DNA of 64,000 nt, taken from assembly GCF_000577275.2 (NCBI RefSeq), contig NZ_HG916855.1, forward strand, positions 1,116,001 to 1,180,000. Reading direction: 5' to 3'. The DNA comes from Rhizobium favelukesii (lineage in GTDB: Bacteria > Pseudomonadota > Alphaproteobacteria > Rhizobiales > Rhizobiaceae). Positions 18,468 through 26,178 of this stretch are shown piece by piece; positions within the stretch are counted from its first letter, which is position 1; the number at the start of each line of letters is the position of its first letter. The position numbers were made by a program, and so were the translations under genes. The notes beneath the pieces are model-generated. The model saw nothing but the letters and a program-made list of their open reading frames with translations, made no database searches and was not told the DNA's origin.

Positions 18468-19154
18468 TTAGAAGCCGAGCCTGCGCAGATCCTGAGTGAC
18501 GAACATCTGGCCGCTCCGGTTTTTGACGCTCGGCAGATCAGAGACCTTTGCGCGCCAGGAATGAAGCGCGGAATGGTCTTCAGGGATGGCAATGCCGGCT
18601 GCATCCGCGAACATCAGCCCGGCAAACACAGTGATGTCGGCCATCGAGAATGCATCGCCGGCGACGAATGAACTGTCCTGCAACACCGCGTCGAAATACT
18701 TCATGCCGGCGAGCGCCTTATCACGCTGGCGGTTGCCCCATTCCTGGCGGCCAGCCCATTCAGGGCTCTTGAACACCTGCAACTCGGCGCCCAGACCCGG
18801 CGTTGCGTGGTGGAAGTAATTGCCGACTGCATCGAGCAGCTCGGTCTCGGCCCGCTTCTGCATCATGTGGATGACGGCCTTTTGCTTCGGCGTCTTGCCG
18901 GTGAGCCGCGGATCGCCGTCAAGATTGTCGAGATATTCAGTGATGGCGGTGGCCTCACTGATGTAGGTGCCATCGTCGAGCTGGAGAGCCGGCAGCACGC
19001 CGGAGGGGTTCTTTTCGAGGAAGGCGGGTTGCTTATGTTCGGCGGCGATGAGGTCGACCGAGACAAACTCGACCTGCGGTTCAAGGCCCTTCTCGGCAAG
19101 CACGATGCGGATGCGGGCCGGATTGGGAAAGCCGGGGCGATCGAAGATTTTCAT
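18468..19154 (-). CDS. Glutathione S-transferase
   Basis: A 228-residue GST. The N-terminal thioredoxin-like domain starts MKIFDRPGFPNPARIRIVLAEKGL and carries the cis-Pro/Glu-Ala glutathione-site region GVLPALQLDDGTYISEATAI; the helical C-terminal domain has FSMADITVFAGLMFAD. It conjugates glutathione to electrophiles in the cytoplasm. A TetR-type regulator diverges 103 bp away, and the gap holds two CTATCnnnnGATAG half-palindromes, so the GST is probably its target. Confidence 0.92.
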   Translation of the reverse strand: MKIFDRPGFPNPARIRIVLAEKGLEPQVEFVSVDLIAAEHKQPAFLEKNPSGVLPALQLDDGTYISEATAITEYLDNLDGDPRLTGKTPKQKAVIHMMQKRAETELLDAVGNYFHHATPGLGAELQVFKSPEWAGRQEWGNRQRDKALAGMKYFDAVLQDSSFVAGDAFSMADITVFAGLMFADAAGIAIPEDHSALHSWRAKVSDLPSVKNRSGQMFVTQDLRRLGF

Positions 19155-19172
19155 GGGAGACTCCTTGTCTGT

Positions 19173-19186
19173 CTATCGATAGATAG
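19173..19186. promoter_or_regulatory. TetR operator candidate (GST side)
   Basis: CTATCGATAGATAG fits CTATC-N4-GATAG and lies 19 bp before the GST start. A second match is at 19234-19247 in the same intergenic region. Confidence 0.62.
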
Positions 19187-19233
19187 ATTGCTGGCGCTAT
19201 TTAGCTCTTCCCTTTTCCGGCGTCAACAACTAT

Positions 19234-19247
19234 CTATCGAGTGATAG
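19234..19247. promoter_or_regulatory. TetR operator candidate (regulator side)
   Basis: CTATCGAGTGATAG fits CTATC-N4-GATAG and lies 10 bp before the tetR-type gene, overlapping its probable ribosome-site area. It pairs with the copy 61 bp away. Confidence 0.62.
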
Positions 19248-19257
19248 GTGCGGAGCG

Positions 19258-19833
19258 ATGATGGCAAAAACCAAGACGGATATGCGCGAGGCGGTCATGG
19301 CGGCTGCAAGAGCGACGGTGCAGTCGCATGGCTACAATGCGCTCAGCTTTCGCGAACTCGCGAAAGAGGTCGGGATCAAAAGTGCCAGCGTGCACTACCA
19401 CTTCCCGACTAAGGGTGACCTGGGCGCTGCATTGGCGCGTCGCTATACCGAGGAAGGCGCGGCTTTTCTGGCGGAGCTACTAGCGACGTCTGTGGACGCG
19501 GCTTGGTGCATGGACAGATACGCTGAGATCTTTCGCTCTGCCCTGGCCAACGACAACCGCATGTGCCTGTGCGGCATCATGAGCGCGGAACTTGACGACC
19601 TTCCTGCGGAGGTCCGGACCGAGGTCGATAAATTCGCCGAGATGAACGTTGACTGGCTTGCCAGGGTGCTCTCATGGGCAAAGCCTTCGCAAAGCGAGCA
19701 GGACCTGCGCGAACACGCGATGGCCATCTTTGCTGCGATCGAAGGGGCTCAACTCGTCGCGCGTGGTTGCCGGGACATCGCCATCTATGACCGGACGATC
19801 CGAGCCTATCGGAAGGCGGGTCTTATACCATGA
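19258..19833 (+). CDS. TetR/AcrR family regulator
   Basis: A 191-residue repressor: HTH at about residues 15-60 (YNALSFRELAKEVGIKSASVHYHFPTKGDL), then a helical ligand domain. Two cysteines in RMCLCGIM sit where NemR-like regulators hold redox or electrophile-sensing thiols. With a GST as divergent partner, electrophile sensing is a reasonable inference. The start is ATG 19258 or 19261. It is expected to repress itself and the GST through the CTATC-N4-GATAG sites. Confidence 0.9.
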   Translation: MMAKTKTDMREAVMAAARATVQSHGYNALSFRELAKEVGIKSASVHYHFPTKGDLGAALARRYTEEGAAFLAELLATSVDAAWCMDRYAEIFRSALANDNRMCLCGIMSAELDDLPAEVRTEVDKFAEMNVDWLARVLSWAKPSQSEQDLREHAMAIFAAIEGAQLVARGCRDIAIYDRTIRAYRKAGLIP

Positions 19834-20369
19834 TCGGCTGATAGTGTCTGATGGGATTGGGCCGGCCGGGTTGGTTGAGCGAGGCCGATCGTCGCGGGAG
19901 TTTGGTCAGATCGTGCTACCCACCGATGAATGACACCGACCTCAAAGAGAACGAGGCTTCATCTTCGGACTAAAGCGTTCTACCCGAGATATGGGCCACC
20001 GACGTCCCGAACTCGCCCTTCCGCTCGCGACGGTCCGCGAGGCATCATTCCTACAGCAAGATTGTCCTTTGAGGTCTGCTACGCGGCGAGCGTGGGAATT
20101 GTCTGTTCAACTAATCGCAAGAAAGGGTGTTGCGAGCCCCCGCAACCACTCGACAGCACGCCACGCTACTCAAAGCTACGATCCTGTACGCAAGAACACT
20201 GCGATTAGTCGCTAAATCCCCGGCACAAAAAGCAATTTCCAAATTCCGCGGGGGCAATGCGGTGGTCTGAAGGTTGCCAGGCGTCTAAATAAGCCGAGAA
20301 TCTCGCACGAGGGCAGGTCATCCAACTCGCGCGCTGGCGTGCAATATTGGTATCTCCGCGAATCGCCGT
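19834..20369. other. Gap with a diverged inverted repeat
   Basis: 536 bp without a supported gene. It holds an inverted pair, ACTAATCGCA at 20110-20119 and TGCGATTAGT at 20200-20209, with further weak matching inside the arms (TTGCG next to GTGTT). This could be a small non-autonomous repeat or chance. Confidence 0.35.
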
Positions 20370-20756
20370 TCAGGTCGCGGCGCGATCTTCGCGCGCGTCA
20401 TAGCTGCGCTGGCAGTCCTGAATCACGTCGATGTTCTCGACAGTCCAGTCGAACAGGATCGAGAACGGCCCTTGCAGCGATCGGCCGAGTGGCGTCAGCG
20501 CATACTCGACGCCGAGCACGCGTCCATCCAGAACCCTACGTGTTACCATCCCGTTGCGCTCCAGCTTGCGCAGCGTCTGTGTCAGCACGCGTTGGGTGAC
20601 GCCATCGAGGCGACGCTTGATGGCGTTGAAACGCCGGGGTTCGCTGAGTACCGCCAGCACCATCATCGACCACTTGTCGGCGATCTGGTCGAGGATCACC
20701 CGGCTCGGACAGTCGGCACGATAGATCGGGTCGTTTTCACTTGTCGACTCATTCAT
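20370..20756 (-). CDS. HxlR family transcriptional regulator
   Basis: A 128-residue winged-helix protein starting at ATG 20756 (MNESTSENDPIYRADCPSRV). Seen: the HxlR landmarks CPSRVILDQIADKWSMMVLAVL, RFNAIKRRLDGVTQRVLTQTLRKLERNGMVTR and VEYALTPLGRSL. The Cys before the first helix is the thiol that several HxlR members use to sense aldehydes or oxidants. An enoyl-CoA hydratase-like gene diverges from it, and a GGTAT/ATACC inverted repeat lies between them. Confidence 0.9.
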   Translation of the reverse strand: MNESTSENDPIYRADCPSRVILDQIADKWSMMVLAVLSEPRRFNAIKRRLDGVTQRVLTQTLRKLERNGMVTRRVLDGRVLGVEYALTPLGRSLQGPFSILFDWTVENIDVIQDCQRSYDAREDRAAT

Positions 20757-20805
20757 CGGTATCCTCCGGCATCCCTGGGATGCTTCAGGTGCGTAATTGA
20801 CGTCA

Positions 20806-20822
20806 GGTATCCAATGAATACC
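20806..20822. promoter_or_regulatory. HxlR operator candidate
   Basis: GGTATCCAATGAATACC, a 5-bp inverted repeat with a 7-bp spacer, lies between the HxlR regulator and the divergent hydratase. HxlR proteins typically bind short dyads in such positions. Confidence 0.55.
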
Positions 20823-20882
20823 ATTAAGGTCAATGGCGCGAAACACCAGCGCCAGAGTTTCCCGAGAATAGAGATTTTACGT

Positions 20883-21716
20883 ATGACAGACACTGATTTC
20901 AGCCGGCTTCGGATTTCCCGGGCAGACGGCGTTACGACGATCACGATCGACAATCCGCCGGTAAACGTTCTCGACGTCCCCTTGATGAGCGAGATCCGCC
21001 GATTTCTCCTTTCCGTTCGTAATGAACCGGACACCCGCGTGCTGGTTTTTCAGAGCGCCGATCCGGAGTTCTTCATTGCCCATGTCGATATGACATTGAT
21101 CGATGATCCGCATGCCTTCGACGAGATTGCCCGCGAGGCTTCGGAAGACCTCAATCCGTTCCAGGCGTTCGGCGAACTTCTTCGGGAACAGCCGCAGGTG
21201 ACAATCGTCAAACTCGCCGGGCTGGCACGCGGCGGCGGAGCGGAGTTTGTCGCAGCCGCCGACATGGTGTTTGCCGCCGAAGGGCGGGCAGGGCTTGCTC
21301 AATGCGAGGCCCTGATGGGGATTACGCCCGGCGGTGGCGCCACCCAATACCTGTCCAGTCGGATGACGCGCGGCCGGACTCTTGAAGTGATCCTCGGCGC
21401 TGACCTCATGGACGCGACGACGGCGGAGCGTTACGGATGGATCAACCGGGCGCTTCCGGCCTCCGAACTCGATGGCTTCGTCAACCGATTGGCGCGCGAT
21501 ATCGCCGCCTTGCCCGAAGGCGTCATCGCCGCGGCCAGGAAGGCGCTGCCTCCCGTAGACCTGCGGGAAGGCTTTCGCCGCGAGCATGACGCTTGGGCAG
21601 GGCTCTTCGAACGTCCTGCAGCCGAGAAGCTCATTCGGGGCGGGCTCAAGGCTGGCGCACAGACCAAGGACGGTGAGCGAAATCTGGAAAGCTTGCTCCG
21701 TGCGTTGGAGGCTTGA
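20883..21716 (+). CDS. Enoyl-CoA hydratase/isomerase family protein
   Basis: A 277-residue crotonase-fold protein starting at ATG 20883. Seen: the N-terminal TITIDNPPVNVLD, the oxyanion region FIAHVDMTLI, and the second oxyanion stretch LAGLARGGGAEFVAAADMVFA followed by ITPGGGATQYLSS. Usual role: hydration or isomerisation of acyl-CoA. Whether the two catalytic Glu residues of true hydratases are present is unclear (LAQCEALMGI could supply one). The divergent HxlR gene probably controls it. The frame back to 20472 is an artefact. Confidence 0.86.
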   Translation: MTDTDFSRLRISRADGVTTITIDNPPVNVLDVPLMSEIRRFLLSVRNEPDTRVLVFQSADPEFFIAHVDMTLIDDPHAFDEIAREASEDLNPFQAFGELLREQPQVTIVKLAGLARGGGAEFVAAADMVFAAEGRAGLAQCEALMGITPGGGATQYLSSRMTRGRTLEVILGADLMDATTAERYGWINRALPASELDGFVNRLARDIAALPEGVIAAARKALPPVDLREGFRREHDAWAGLFERPAAEKLIRGGLKAGAQTKDGERNLESLLRALEA

Positions 21717-21741
21717 GGTTCTTGACTGACGCAAGACCGCA

Positions 21742-21777
21742 AAACCGCTATGGCGAAATATTTCGCCACAGCGGTTT
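21742..21777. terminator. Bidirectional terminator
   Basis: A 36-bp almost perfect inverted repeat (arms starting AAACCGCT and ending AGCGGTTT, one mismatch, core TGGCGAAATATTTCGCCA) between the convergent hydratase and metG genes. It has A-runs on one side and T-runs on the other, so it can serve both strands. Confidence 0.85.
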
Positions 21778-21830
21778 CGGATGGCCCTTGCAAGGCGCAT
21801 GTGCGCCTCGGAAGTGCTAAGGCTGCTGCA

Positions 21831-23396
21831 TCACGACCTGGCTTGCACCACTGTTTGGCGCGGGAAGAGAATCTCTCCTGAAATCGTCCTCGCTCCGCTG
21901 ACGACAAGAGGGGTACTATAATGTGCGGGGAGCGAGATTCCGAGCTTTGCATGTATCCTGGAAGCGGCCTCCGGCAAAAACGGGAGCAAACAACGAGCGA
22001 CGATCGCAAGCCCATAGACCTGCTCTGCCAGAGCTGCCCCGAGGCGATCCGAGACTATTTGTCGCTCCGTTTCCTCGAGCCCGCTGATCAAAGCCTTGGC
22101 ATCAGACCAAGGTGCTTTTCGCGTAAACTCCCTGTTCGCGGACCCTAGATAGGAAAAGATTTCTGCCAGACCGAGATGAAGTTCGTAGTTGTCGAAGGCA
22201 TTTTGGACTTTCCCGGCAAGATCGGCTGCTTCGCGGACAAGCGCGGTGTCGGGAACCGCTGGCGTCACGCCGGAGAAGGACGACGCCAGTAATCCGAGAA
22301 CCCGATTGACGAGATTCCCAAGCTGCCCGCCGAGTTCTCCCGACCATGCCGCCTCCAACCTTTGTGCGGAGAAATCCCCATCATCAGCCGAACGGATATG
22401 GCGTAGCAGGTAATAGCGTAGTGCGTCCGGAGTTCGATAGTTTTCTACGAGGCTATCGGGACTAATGCCGTTGCCGGCCGATTTCCCGATCTTTCGCCCG
22501 TCGACCGTCAGGTAGCCGTGAACGAAGATCGATGACGGCAGTGGTACACCAGCGGACAGAAGTATTGCCGGCCAGTAAATTGCGTGGAACTTGGAAATTC
22601 CCTTTCCGACGAAGTGGGTACGCTCGCCTTGCCGTGCCCAAAATTGGCGGAACAGCGCCTCGTCGGAGCCGTAACCAAGGCCTGTCAGGTAGTTCGCCAG
22701 GGCATCAAACCAGACATAGATAACTTCGTTGCTGCCGGGCACGGGAACACCCCAGCCGCGTGCTCTTTCCGCACTGCGCGACACACTGATGTCCTCGAGT
22801 CCCCGCCGGAGCAAGGCGAGTATCTCGTTTCGCCGGCTCACCGGAACGACGTTCAATTCGTCGGTCTCGATCAGATGAAGGATACGGCCGCCGTAACGAG
22901 ACAGGCGAAAGAACCAGTTTTCCTCCTTCACGATTTCGAGCGGGAGACCGTGCTCCGGGCATCGGCCGTCATCGAGATCCGCTAGGTCGTAGAACTGCTC
23001 GCAGCCCACGCAATAGAAGCCCTCATAGGCCTTTCTATAGACATCGCCATTCTCGGCGCATGCGTTCCACAGGGAATGGACGCAGGCGGTATGTCTTGAA
23101 TCCATGGATGTGCGAACGAACGTATCGTTTGAGATGTGAAGGCGCTTGCCAAGCTCTTCGAAGCGGTCTGCATTTTCGCCGACGAAGTCGGCAACCGGGC
23201 GTCTCGCGGCTTCCGCAGCGCGAACGTTTTTCAGGCTGTTATCATCCGTACCGCACTGGAACCTAACGTCTTTGCCGAGAAGTCGGGAATGGCGAGCATA
23301 GGCATCGGCCTGCACGAGTTCGAGCGCAAAACCCACATGCGGTGCGGCGTTGACGTACGGAATCGAGGTGGTGATGTAAGTCGTCGTGTCATTCAT
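21831..23396 (-). CDS. metG: Methionyl-tRNA synthetase, probably accessory
   Basis: A 521-residue class-I aminoacyl-tRNA synthetase that charges tRNA-Met. Seen: the HIGH-box equivalent APHVGF at 18-23, a Cys/His zinc knuckle CxxC...CPEH at about 127-146, the WFDALANYLTGLGY region of the methionine site, and the KMSKS loop as KIGKS near 301-305; the helical anticodon domain follows (LGNLVNRVLGLL). The motifs are divergent from those usual in alphaproteobacterial MetRS, and the setting among accessory genes suggests a second copy. ATG 23396 is chosen over 23402 because AAGGA sits 8 bases before it. A leader peptide with three Met codons and a terminator lie upstream, so expression is probably attenuated when Met-tRNA is plentiful. 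Confidence 0.93.
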   Translation of the reverse strand: MNDTTTYITTSIPYVNAAPHVGFALELVQADAYARHSRLLGKDVRFQCGTDDNSLKNVRAAEAARRPVADFVGENADRFEELGKRLHISNDTFVRTSMDSRHTACVHSLWNACAENGDVYRKAYEGFYCVGCEQFYDLADLDDGRCPEHGLPLEIVKEENWFFRLSRYGGRILHLIETDELNVVPVSRRNEILALLRRGLEDISVSRSAERARGWGVPVPGSNEVIYVWFDALANYLTGLGYGSDEALFRQFWARQGERTHFVGKGISKFHAIYWPAILLSAGVPLPSSIFVHGYLTVDGRKIGKSAGNGISPDSLVENYRTPDALRYYLLRHIRSADDGDFSAQRLEAAWSGELGGQLGNLVNRVLGLLASSFSGVTPAVPDTALVREAADLAGKVQNAFDNYELHLGLAEIFSYLGSANREFTRKAPWSDAKALISGLEETERQIVSDRLGAALAEQVYGLAIVARCLLPFLPEAASRIHAKLGISLPAHYSTPLVVSGARTISGEILFPRQTVVQARS

Positions 23397-23446
23397 TGGC
23401 ATATCCTTGTGAAGGTTGAATGTCCCTCAAGGCGGATCGACCAATG

Positions 23447-23467
23447 AAAAACCGCCTCAAGGGCGGT
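23447..23467 (-). terminator. metG leader terminator (attenuator)
   Basis: In the transcript: ACCGCC, loop CUUGA, GGCGGU, then UUUUU. It is a classic intrinsic terminator about 50 bases before the metG start codon, inside the leader. Its 5' arm CCGCC can alternatively pair with GGCGG at 23495-23499. Confidence 0.85.
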
Positions 23468-23494
23468 CTAAGGTGCATCAGAAGCGCACAAAAT

Positions 23495-23500
23495 CCGCCA
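23495..23500 (-). promoter_or_regulatory. Antiterminator segment of the metG leader
   Basis: UGGCGG directly after the leader-peptide stop codon. It can pair with the terminator 5' arm (CCGCC, 23462-23466), preventing termination. It can also pair with UUCGCCA inside the leader coding region (23532-23538), restoring it. These mutually exclusive pairings are the hallmark of ribosome-mediated attenuation. Confidence 0.7.
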
Positions 23501-23502
23501 CG

Positions 23503-23550
23503 CTAGGAGCGCAGCATCATCATTGTGGAGTTGGCGAAACTTCTGTTCAT
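23503..23550 (-). CDS. Methionine-rich leader peptide of metG
   Basis: A 15-codon open frame encoding MNRSFANSTMMMLRS, with three consecutive AUG codons near its end, followed by UAG. It lies 107 bases before metG on the same strand, upstream of the antiterminator and terminator. Stalling at the Met codons when charged tRNA-Met is scarce would free the antiterminator. No Shine-Dalgarno sequence is evident. A promoter-like CTTGCT (23582-23587) and GATAGC (23560-23565) would start transcription close to the A of ATG 23550, so the peptide may be read from a leaderless mRNA, as reported for rhizobial trpL. Confidence 0.75.
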   Translation of the reverse strand: MNRSFANSTMMMLRS

Positions 23551-23559
23551 GTTGTCACT

Positions 23560-23587
23560 GCTATCATCTGGCAACAACGGGAGCAAG
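23560..23587 (-). promoter_or_regulatory. Putative promoter of the metG leader
   Basis: CTTGCT and GATAGC with a 16-bp spacer, close to the rhizobial housekeeping consensus CTTGAC-N17-CTATAT. Initiation would fall at or next to the first base of the leader peptide. Confidence 0.45.
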
Positions 23588-23682
23588 GCCGCACTTGAGA
23601 GGCGATCCCGCAATCATGTTGCTGGTTGGTCCGTTCCGCAACAGGCCACCAATTCCAGCCCCCGACGCAAGGTGTCGATCGT

Positions 23683-24594
23683 CAGCGAACGGATGCCGGC
23701 AGACACTCCATGACAAAACGGATGACTTCCGCCGCGAGCTCCATATCTTCCGGAGGCCCAGAGAATCCTCCATGCGGCATCGCCTCGAACACATCTCGAC
23801 CGGAGATCCTACGCGCCGCAGCTTGCGATGAAGTCGCACCGCATTGGTGAGGAACAGGTCGCGCGTCCCGCTTTGCAGAAATATTGGAGGAAACCCGGCC
23901 GACATTTCTCCAAAAAGCGGGGATAGGTATGGATGCGACAGGTCTGCCCCATCCGCATAAAGCAGATTGTTCGACATCAGGGAGTTGGGCAGCACGGCAT
24001 CGACGGTCCGGTTGGTTTGAAAGCTGTCGCCCGATTCCGTCAGGTCCAACTCCGGGGACAGCAATACGGCACCTGCCGGAAACGGCAGGTTTTCGTTGCG
24101 TGCCCGCAGGATAGTGGACATGGCAAGATTGCCGCCGGCCGAACGCCCGCCAAGCACGACGCGGTCGGCCCCATACCGATCGACCACGTGTAGGTAGACC
24201 GCCATGCAGTCGTCAAGCGCTGCCGGATAGGGATGATTCGGAGGCATCCGATAGTCGATACCATAGCAGATCATGCCAAGCAGGTCTGCCTGCAGCCGGG
24301 CGCTCCAGCGACAGGCGTTGCCACCGCCGAAAACCAGCGCGCCGCCATGCAGATCGATAAAGACGCAATCTCTGAACCGAAGACTGTCCGGCGTCGCGAC
24401 GTGAACGGTTGCCGTGCCAGGCGTAGGGTTTCTATTGCGACCTTCGTCTCATCCGTGGTGCCCCTGAGAGCGTCGGCGTAATGTGCGTCGGCTGCGATCT
24501 GCAGCCGGCGCCACGCCTCCTGATCCTCCGGTGCCGGTATCGGGTAAAGCGCATTGAGCGGTGTGCCGTCATCTCGTACAGCAGCGCGCAGCAT
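23683..24594 (-). pseudogene. Alpha/beta hydrolase (lipase/esterase type), frameshifted
   Basis: The pieces of one HSL-type esterase lie in three frames. The N-terminal part (MLRAAVRDDGTPLNALYPIP) shifts near 24420. The middle has the oxyanion motif HGGALVFGGGN, the nucleophile GGRSAGGNLAM and LLSPELDLTESG, then LQSGTRDLFLTNAVRLHRKL. Near 23780 the frame shifts again, and the expected end (FVMECLP) is found in another frame. With two frameshifts it is unlikely to be active. Its 3' end runs up to the promoter region of the metG leader. Confidence 0.75.
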
Positions 24595-24708
24595 AGCCTG
24601 TGCTTCGGGACTGATGCTCGGCGATTTATGATCCTCCGTGCGCGGCGTGGCGGCAGCCTTCGATGGAGAGAAAATCGAAATAGATTTCCAAACGCAACAC
24701 GTTGCCGA

Positions 24709-25059
24709 TCAAGCTTCCGGCTGCTGCCAATGAGGATAGGTCACATAAGCGGTCACGGCCCCTGCCTCGTGGGAGCGGATAGTCACCCTGTCGCCTTTCT
24801 GCATGGCGATGATTTCTCCGCGACCAGCCGTCACCGATTTGTGAGCGTCGAAGACGGTGATCTTTCCTTCAAGGATCACCATTGTGTCGTGCACGGTCAT
24901 AGTCTCCTCCAGTATCTGGTCTGGCCCATAGCGCCCGAATCCGATGGTGACCGGCCCGCCGTGGCGCTGATCGAGGAGGTTGCCGGTGAAGATGTCACCG
25001 TCCTGCCCTGGCGAGCGCTGGAATGCTGCGTCGGCAATGGTGAACTTGTGAATGGTCAT
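24709..25059 (-). CDS. Cupin-domain protein (EutQ-like)
   Basis: A 116-residue single cupin starting at ATG 25059 with AAGGAG upstream. It contains the beta-barrel pattern VTIGFGRYGPDQILEETMTVHDTMVILEGKITVFD, then GRGEIIAMQKGDRVTI. The usual two-His metal motif is only partly visible (VHD), so metal binding is uncertain. It lies 133 bp after a chloroperoxidase-like hydrolase on the same strand, and the two may be co-expressed. Confidence 0.75.
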   Translation of the reverse strand: MTIHKFTIADAAFQRSPGQDGDIFTGNLLDQRHGGPVTIGFGRYGPDQILEETMTVHDTMVILEGKITVFDAHKSVTAGRGEIIAMQKGDRVTIRSHEAGAVTAYVTYPHWQQPEA

Positions 25060-25191
25060 GGACCGACTCCTTTGAGATTGGCTTGGGGAACTGAATGCGG
25101 CATGCTCCTCCGGACCCCAACTGCGGGACGGGGAAAGGCGATGGCTCGACTGAACTGTGGGACAGAGCCGGGCGCTCCGTCCCACAGGCTC

Positions 25192-26028
25192 TCAGTTGGT
25201 AATGAACTTCAAGAGATCCGCATTCAGCACATCGGCATTGACGGTCAGCATGCCGTGAGAATAACCGGGATAGGTCTTCAGCGAGCCGTTCCGCAGAAGC
25301 TTGACCGCCTTCAAAGCCGAGGCGGCGATCGGAACGACCTGGTCGTCCTCGCCGTGCAGCACCAGCGTCGGCACAGTGATTGCCTTCAAGTCCTCTGTCT
25401 GGTCGGTTTCCGAAAAGGCCTTGATGCCATCATAGTGCGCCTTGGCGCTGCCCATCATGCCCTGCCGCCACCAGTTCTGGATTACGCCTTCATAGACCGT
25501 CGCGCCCTCGCGGTTGAAGCCGTAGAACGGGCCTGACGGAACGTCGCGGAAGAACTGTGCACGGTTGCTGGCCAGTACCGACCGAAAACCGTCGAAGACC
25601 TCCGTCGGTGTGCCTTCGGGGTTGTCGTCGGTCTTCAGCATCAGCGGTGGAATTGCGGCGACGAGAACGGCTTTGGCCACCCGGCCCGCAGGCTCGCCAT
25701 GTCGCGCGACGTACCGCGCCACTTCGCCGCCACCGGTCGAATGGCCGATGTGAACTGCGTTCTTCAGGTCCAAGGCTTTGGCTACGGCAAAGGCGTCGGC
25801 TACGTAATGGTCGATGTCGTGCCCTTCGGCAACCTGTTCCGATCGTCCATGCCCGCGCCGATCATGTGCGACGACGCGATAACCCTTCGACAGGAAGAAA
25901 AGCATCTGCGCATCCCAGTCGTCGGAACTGAGCGGCCAGCCATGGTGAAATACAATGGGCTGGGCGTCCTTGGGACCCCAATCCTTGTAGAAAATCTGAA
26001 CATTATCGTCGGTCGTGACAAAGCCCAT
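25192..26028 (-). CDS. Alpha/beta hydrolase, non-haem chloroperoxidase-like
   Basis: A 278-residue hydrolase from ATG 26028 (AGAAGGAAGAAC upstream). Triad seen: S97 in [10 protein letters not shown]229 in LHGEDDQVVP, H258 in GYSHGML. It belongs to the cofactor-free haloperoxidase/perhydrolase group, and is very similar to the mature part of the hydrolase at 55720. Upstream, out of frame, lies a decayed Tat signal peptide (see 26029-26178), so the present product is cytoplasmic. Confidence 0.88.
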   Translation of the reverse strand: MGFVTTDDNVQIFYKDWGPKDAQPIVFHHGWPLSSDDWDAQMLFFLSKGYRVVAHDRRGHGRSEQVAEGHDIDHYVADAFAVAKALDLKNAVHIGHSTGGGEVARYVARHGEPAGRVAKAVLVAAIPPLMLKTDDNPEGTPTEVFDGFRSVLASNRAQFFRDVPSGPFYGFNREGATVYEGVIQNWWRQGMMGSAKAHYDGIKAFSETDQTEDLKAITVPTLVLHGEDDQVVPIAASALKAVKLLRNGSLKTYPGYSHGMLTVNADVLNADLLKFITN

Positions 26029-26178
26029 GGTGAGTTCTTCCTTCTGGGGTGTTGATTGTGACAGGTTCCGCGGCACGCGCGGTGCCCGGCAGTAATGTTA
26101 AGCACGCTGCAAGTGCCGCGGCCGAGATCAGAGCATCGCGACGCTGAGCGGCAGGCCTGGGGTTGAGATTGGAGGCAT
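26029..26178 (-). pseudogene. Frameshifted Tat signal-peptide remnant of the hydrolase
   Basis: An ATG at 26178 starts MPPISTPGLPLS and soon stops. In the adjacent frame the sequence continues QRRDALISAAALAACLTL then LPGTARAAEP, a typical twin-arginine signal with an AxA cleavage site, and runs out of frame into the hydrolase start. The gene at 25192 was probably once exported, like its relatives at 17406 and 55720. Confidence 0.6.

Noticed and set aside
20472..20882. Long N-terminal extension of the enoyl-CoA hydratase
   Set aside because: It overlaps the HxlR gene on the other strand in full; family homology begins at ATG 20883.
23503..23550. The idea that the three Met codons are part of the upstream hydrolase gene
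   Set aside because: The hydrolase frames end upstream of this point; the Met run is in its own short frame followed directly by antiterminator and terminator.
24481..25536. 351-codon plus-strand ORF
   Set aside because: Runs opposite a cupin gene and a hydrolase gene with clear motifs and ribosome sites.
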